Assembly (NCBI GenBank): GCA_025059535.1
Contig: JANXCX010000024.1
Coordinates: 87,425 to 151,424, forward strand
Reading direction: 5' to 3'
Origin: Bacteroidia bacterium
GTDB taxonomy: Bacteria > Bacteroidota > Bacteroidia > SpSt-205
Length of the DNA stretch: 64,000 nt
The number at the start of each line of letters is the position of its first letter. Position 1 is the stretch's first letter. The notes beneath the pieces were generated by a model. It searched no databases, was not told where the DNA came from, and worked only from the letters and a program-made list of their open reading frames with translations. The translations under genes were made by a program, and so were the position numbers. Below are positions 60,527 to 64,000 of the stretch, piece after piece.

Positions 60527-61735
60527 ATGAATTGGCGCGCTTGGCTAGCCGTACTAGTGGCGACCCTGGGCTATTTCGTGGATATCTATGACCTTATCCT
60601 TTTTTCTGTCGTACGGGAAGCCAGTCTGACCGACCTGGGCTTTAGCCCAGCCGAACGGCTGCGGTATGGCGTTCTCCTTATAGACCTTCAGATGGTTGGC
60701 ATGCTTTTAGGGGGGCTTCTGTGGGGCATTTTAGGGGACAAACGCGGCCGGCTCTCCGTACTTTTCGGCTCCATTCTCACCTACTCTTTAGCCACGCTTT
60801 TCAATGGCTTTGCAAAAGGTATCTGGGACTATAGCGTTTGGCGATTTATAGCGGGGATAGGACTAGCGGGCGAGCTAGGGGTGGGCGTGACGCTGGTAGC
60901 CGAGCTTATGCCGGCTGCGCTGCGCGGCTGGGGCACTACGCTTATCGCTACAATCGGAATTTTCGGCGCCGTAGTGGCTAGCCTAGTAGGAGATAGGTTT
61001 CATTGGCGCACCGCTTACTATATAGGCGGCAGCCTAGGCTTTGGGCTCCTTTTTCTGCGCCTAGGCGTAGGCGAATCGGAGCTTTTTACCCGCTTCCGCC
61101 AGCAGGCGCACGTGCCCGCTGGCGACTTCTTCCAAATTTTCCGCCGAACCGAACGCCTATCCCGTTATCTTTTTATCATTCTCACAGGCGTCCCGATCTG
61201 GTACGTGGTGGGGATTTTAGTAACTTTTTCGCCTGACCTCTTTCGCGAGATAGGGCTGACGGTTCGCGCAAGCCAAGCCATACTTTACACCTATATTGGT
61301 CTCTCCATTGGCGATCTCTTGGCTGGGATCCTTAGCCAAGTGCTGCACAGCCGCAAGCAGCCAATCCTCATCTGGCTTAGCTTCTCGACGGTGTTGGCCA
61401 TACTTTACAACCAGCTGCCTTTCACTGCGCCGACCCGGGTTTACTGGTTTTGCCTCTGGCTAGGGTTATTTTCGGGATATTGGGCGGTGCTCATAACAAG
61501 TGCGGCTGAGCAATTTGGCACCAACCTGCGCGCTACCGTCACAACCAGCGTACCTAACTGGATACGCGGCTCCCTCGTGCTATCCACCCTCCTATGGCAG
61601 GCCATCCAGAGCTTCACTTCCCTAAGAACAAGCGCCCTCCTGAGCGGGATCATAATATATGGGATAGCCTTATTTTCGGCTACGCGCCTTCGGGAGACCT
61701 ATGGGAAGTCTTTAGATTTTCTGGAGCGGGATTAG
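60527..61735 (+). CDS. Major facilitator superfamily transporter
   Basis: 402 residues, 12 predicted membrane helices. The motif A loop between helices 2 and 3 is GILGDKRGRLSVLFGS, and RFIAGIGLAGELGVGVTLVAEL is motif B-like, as in the sugar/aromatic acid:proton symporter group. GYFVDIYDLILFSV in helix 1 resembles the 'D.yD' motif of that group. Substrate unknown. Its last 56 bases overlap waaA on the other strand, the longest tail overlap in the window. Confidence 0.88.
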   Translation: MNWRAWLAVLVATLGYFVDIYDLILFSVVREASLTDLGFSPAERLRYGVLLIDLQMVGMLLGGLLWGILGDKRGRLSVLFGSILTYSLATLFNGFAKGIWDYSVWRFIAGIGLAGELGVGVTLVAELMPAALRGWGTTLIATIGIFGAVVASLVGDRFHWRTAYYIGGSLGFGLLFLRLGVGESELFTRFRQQAHVPAGDFFQIFRRTERLSRYLFIILTGVPIWYVVGILVTFSPDLFREIGLTVRASQAILYTYIGLSIGDLLAGILSQVLHSRKQPILIWLSFSTVLAILYNQLPFTAPTRVYWFCLWLGLFSGYWAVLITSAAEQFGTNLRATVTTSVPNWIRGSLVLSTLLWQAIQSFTSLRTSALLSGIIIYGIALFSATRLRETYGKSLDFLERD

Positions 61736-62975
61736 CTTCGGTCTGTAGCCAGGGCGCAGTGGCTAACTTCTCCCAAATCAGTTGAATAGTATCGGGCTTG
61801 CTCTCCAAATACTGCTCCACCCGCTGGGCTATGATTCGGAGACGCCGGGAGTCTCGTACGAGGCTTTTGACCGCATTAGAAAAACTGATAGGATACCGAC
61901 AACTTTCTGCCACACCGAGCTTTATGAGTTCGTGTGCCTCTGAAAAACTTTTGTAGTTAGGCCCAAAGAATACAGGCTTTCGATAAATTATCGCTTCCAG
62001 AATGTTATGAATCCCCCGGCCAAAGCCGCCACCTATCCAAGCCACATGGCCATAGGCATAGAGATAACCCAGCATTCCTGTCGTGTCCAGAATCAAGGTA
62101 TCGGCAAAATCCCAAGACTCGTGCGTGTATTGCGCACAGCGGACTGGCCATATTCTCCGGATAAATTCAATCTGGCGCGCCGAAACCTCATGCGGCACTA
62201 AAATCCACCGAATAGAATAACCCCGAAGGAATTCATACGCTTGGGCTAGGAAGCGTACATCCGCTTCCCACACACTGCCGCCGATGATGCAGAATTTATC
62301 GCCTATCCAGTTTTGAATGCCGGAAATAGGCAGCCAGTTCTCAGCCAGCTGACGCACCCGTATGAGTCGACTGTCGCCGGTGAGGGTGCTTTGAATAAAG
62401 CCCGCCGTGCTTAGCTTGACCCAATCGGCCTGCGTCTGAACGAAGATATGCGTCATGTAGCGCAGGAGCTTTTTTTTCCACCACCAGCGCAGGCCGTGGA
62501 GCGGCTCTACATGCGCACTGAGCAGGTACATTGGGCAGTTATGCACATAAAGCTGGTGAAGGAGGTTAGGCCAAAGGTCGTATTTGACGAAGAAGACGGC
62601 TTGCGGCCGAAGGAGACGCACCCAGCGGCGCATCACCCAGGGCAGATCCAACGGTAAGGGCCCTATCCAGTCGGCCTGAGGATAAGTCTGAGAGGTATAA
62701 CGCTCCCAGCCCGAAGGCGAAAAAAACGTAACCACCAGAAAGGGCCGCTGAGACAGCTTAGTTAGGAGATATTCCATTATCACGCGCCCCTGCTCAAATT
62801 CGCCTACCGAGGCGCAGTGCAACCAGAGTACCTTGCGCTTAGGTGGGGGTAGAGGGGGAGGGGTACGCCGGGCCTGCCACCACCGCCGCAGCTTATCATG
62901 AAACAAACTCGCCAGCGGCACTATCGGTAGAGCTAGAAGCCAGCCCAGCGTATAGAGAAATCGCCAAAAGCTCAT
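61680..62975 (-). CDS. waaA: 3-deoxy-D-manno-octulosonic acid transferase WaaA (KdtA)
   Basis: 431 residues. Attaches Kdo to lipid A precursor at the inner membrane. Short N-terminal anchor (FLYTLGWLLALPIVPLASLF), then WLHCASVGEFEQ with the catalytic glutamate region, PQAVFFVKYDLWPNLL, and the C-terminal donor site AWIGGGFGRGIHNILEAIIYRKPVFFGP. These are typical. Its start overlaps the stop of the upstream beta-barrel gene (ATGA). It shows the cell makes Kdo-containing LPS. Confidence 0.95.
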   Translation of the reverse strand: MSFWRFLYTLGWLLALPIVPLASLFHDKLRRWWQARRTPPPLPPPKRKVLWLHCASVGEFEQGRVIMEYLLTKLSQRPFLVVTFFSPSGWERYTSQTYPQADWIGPLPLDLPWVMRRWVRLLRPQAVFFVKYDLWPNLLHQLYVHNCPMYLLSAHVEPLHGLRWWWKKKLLRYMTHIFVQTQADWVKLSTAGFIQSTLTGDSRLIRVRQLAENWLPISGIQNWIGDKFCIIGGSVWEADVRFLAQAYEFLRGYSIRWILVPHEVSARQIEFIRRIWPVRCAQYTHESWDFADTLILDTTGMLGYLYAYGHVAWIGGGFGRGIHNILEAIIYRKPVFFGPNYKSFSEAHELIKLGVAESCRYPISFSNAVKSLVRDSRRLRIIAQRVEQYLESKPDTIQLIWEKLATAPWLQTEANPAPENLKTSHRSPEGA

Positions 62976-63724
62976 TCTACCGGCGCTTTTTCATACAGCA
63001 GAAGGCTCCACCCAAAACGGAACCCATACCAGAAATCCCGCCGCAGACGCTCTTCCACGCTGCGCTGATCATACACGTAGTAGCGTAGGCTCCGGGTGAA
63101 AAACTGCCCTGCCTCAAAGGCTAAAAAAAAGTTTATGAGCCCGCGGTTGGCAAAAAACCGGTAGCCGAGGCTCTCCGTAAGCCCCCAGCCGGCGCTTAGG
63201 CGGTCTAGGCCCTTGAGGTATTCTCCTTCCAGCAGGGGGAGTCTATCGCTGCGCGCCTTATCTATAAGAATGCGATGGCGTAGATAGCCTAAGCCAAGTT
63301 CTACAAAAGGCCCGCAATTAGGGTTTTGGCCAGGCCAGCGCAGAAACTGAGCGATATACCCTATGCGGAAGCTCCCCTGCCAGCCCCGCTGACGCAGATT
63401 GGGGCTAAATACCCGCCCATTCTCATCTACAAAAGCTAAACTACCCGTCTGCCAAAAGCTCTGTAGGTGCAAGCCCGCCAGAAAATTCGGCTCTCGGACC
63501 TGGTCCCCAATAAGGCCGCCGCCCTGCAGGAGAAAGTAAAGATTAGCCCGGGTCTTGTACCCTATTTCGCCGCCAACTACGGCCGTATAGCCAAAACGAC
63601 GCGCCAAATCAAGCTGAGGAAAATACCCCCCATAGCCGACAGAGAGAAGGCCAAAGGCAATCACGGAGTCGCGTATGCTCTGCTGCCCCCACACGAGGGC
63701 CAAACCTAAGCCTACTCGCCACAC
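62972..63724 (-). CDS. Putative outer-membrane beta-barrel protein
   Basis: About 250 residues. From the GTG at 63724: signal peptide (VWRVGLGLALVWGQ), then amphipathic strands typical of Bacteroidota outer-membrane barrels (AFGLLSVGYGGYFP, ANLYFLLQGGGLIG, GPFVELGLGYLRHR, FWYGFRFGWSLLLY). Function unknown. The track start (63742) is the TTG of the TACCTTTG box; the GTG 15 bases downstream gives a proper signal peptide. Co-transcribed with waaA. Confidence 0.65.
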   Translation of the reverse strand: MWRVGLGLALVWGQQSIRDSVIAFGLLSVGYGGYFPQLDLARRFGYTAVVGGEIGYKTRANLYFLLQGGGLIGDQVREPNFLAGLHLQSFWQTGSLAFVDENGRVFSPNLRQRGWQGSFRIGYIAQFLRWPGQNPNCGPFVELGLGYLRHRILIDKARSDRLPLLEGEYLKGLDRLSAGWGLTESLGYRFFANRGLINFFLAFEAGQFFTRSLRYYVYDQRSVEERLRRDFWYGFRFGWSLLLYEKAPVE

Positions 63725-63729
63725 CAGCG

Positions 63730-63737
63730 TACTTTTG
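63730..63737 (+). promoter_or_regulatory. -7 box TACTTTTG of the UDP-glucose dehydrogenase gene
   Basis: Perfect TAnnTTTG, 13 bases before the ATG at 63751; left half of an 18-bp near-palindrome shared with the minus-strand box. Confidence 0.65.
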
Positions 63738-63739
63738 CG

Positions 63740-63747
63740 CAAAGGTA
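63740..63747 (-). promoter_or_regulatory. -7 box TACCTTTG of the beta-barrel-waaA operon
   Basis: Perfect TAnnTTTG on the minus strand, 15 bases before the GTG at 63724; it points across the plus-strand box rather than away from it. Confidence 0.65.
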
Positions 63748-63750
63748 CAT

Positions 63751-64000
63751 ATGCAAATCGCTGTCATAGGTGTAGGATATGTAGGCTTAGTTACGGCTGC
63801 GGGCCTAGCGGAATCGGGCAATCGCGTGATAGGATATGATATAGACGCAGGCAAAATAGCGGTACTCCAGCAGGGCCAATCCCCTATTTACGAGCCGGGC
63901 TTGGAGCGGCTGCTGGCCCATAACCTTCACAACCAGCGGCTCCATTTTACGGCTGACTTAGGCGAGGCCCTCCGAGAAGCTGAGCTAATCTTTTTAGCCC
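63751..64000 (+). CDS. ugd: UDP-glucose 6-dehydrogenase, N-terminal part (cut by window edge)
   Basis: Not in the ORF track because it runs off the right edge. The 83 visible codons read MQIAVIGVGYVGLVTAAGLAE, the NAD-binding GxGYVGL signature of UDP-glucose/UDP-ManNAc dehydrogenases, then VIGYDIDAGKIAVLQQG and SPIYEPGLERLL, which fit UDP-glucose 6-dehydrogenase best. The product UDP-glucuronate would feed the UXS-type decarboxylase at 36.3 kb. UDP-N-acetylmannosamine dehydrogenase remains possible until the rest is seen. Confidence 0.88.
   Translation, partial: MQIAVIGVGYVGLVTAAGLAESGNRVIGYDIDAGKIAVLQQGQSPIYEPGLERLLAHNLHNQRLHFTADLGEALREAELIFLA

Noticed and set aside
1-64000. Mobile elements, prophage, CRISPR arrays, rRNA
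   Set aside because: I saw no transposase or integrase motifs, no regularly spaced repeats and no rRNA-like sequence; gene content is housekeeping and envelope throughout.

Overview
The window is a gene-dense chromosomal segment of a Bacteroidota bacterium. Three things support this. Type IX secretion (T9SS) genes porQ, porU and porX occur only in this phylum and close relatives. Operon after operon is preceded by the Bacteroidota -7 promoter box TAnnTTTG. There are also a TonB-dependent receptor with a carboxypeptidase-like N-terminal domain, PorT-type beta-barrels, secreted proteins with C-terminal sorting domains, bshA, and purS/purK. The DNA is moderately GC-rich (roughly mid-50s percent by eye), the proteins are rich in Ala, Arg, Leu and Pro, and spacers are tiny. 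This would suit a streamlined, perhaps thermophilic, uncultured lineage, but that is inference. I see no insertion sequence, prophage, CRISPR array or rRNA. There is one tRNA gene.

Layout. 1-1.9 kb: minus operon (beta-barrel, methyltransferase, AsmA/TamB-like gene cut by the window edge). 1.9-5.5 kb: SH3 lipoprotein-der, then dtxR-like-WD40. 5.5-9.1 kb: minus operon cmk-ispH-porQ-dprA. 9.2-10.6 kb: sugar epimerase and DUF4476 gene. 10.6-14.3 kb: porU behind tRNA-Lys. 14.4-17.7 kb: nuoJKL plus a SirB-like/cytochrome c fusion. 17.7-21 kb: TonB receptor and a beta-barrel. 21-24 kb: TauE/SafE permease and a T9SS cargo protein. 24-28.2 kb: purK-yceI, facing a bshA-glycosyltransferase operon. 28.6-33.3 kb: rimP-nusA-infB-purS. 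33.3-37.3 kb: minus operon for nucleotide sugars (UXS-type decarboxylase, rfbC, rfbA) running into two Bat-like genes. 37.3-38.1 kb: rpmH-rnpA-yidD. 38-43.1 kb: a second likely T9SS cargo and an Lrp-rsmI-lnt-suhB operon. 43.6-51 kb: nadE, then sppA-(908-aa repeat/propeller protein)-ribD. 51-54.3 kb: minus operon baeRF-tpiA-yjbQ-mutY. 54.3-56.8 kb: membrane protein, dicarboxylate symporter, panC. 56.7-58.7 kb: porX-tsaE. 58.8-61.7 kb: SpoIIE-type phosphatase and MFS transporter. 61.7-63.7 kb: beta-barrel-waaA. The right edge cuts a UDP-glucose dehydrogenase.

The genes combine envelope building (lipid A/Kdo, nucleotide sugars, lipoprotein acylation, T9SS), core translation, cofactor synthesis (NAD, riboflavin, pantothenate, isoprenoids) and part of respiratory complex I.

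Two organisational themes stand out. First, TAnnTTTG boxes end 4 to 8 bases before the start codon at most operon heads, nine perfect boxes at exactly 4 bases, so many mRNAs are predicted to be leaderless. Several divergent gene pairs share 26-54 bp gaps holding both boxes. Second, eight of nine convergent gene pairs overlap at their 3' ends, and the only one that does not carries an intrinsic terminator. Many track starts were moved to fit these boxes. The rnpA reading frame has no ATG, GTG or TTG that gives a full-length protein and probably starts at ATT. The least familiar protein is the 908-residue product at 47.2-50.0 kb, with about seven helical repeats, a poly-proline hinge and a beta-propeller.
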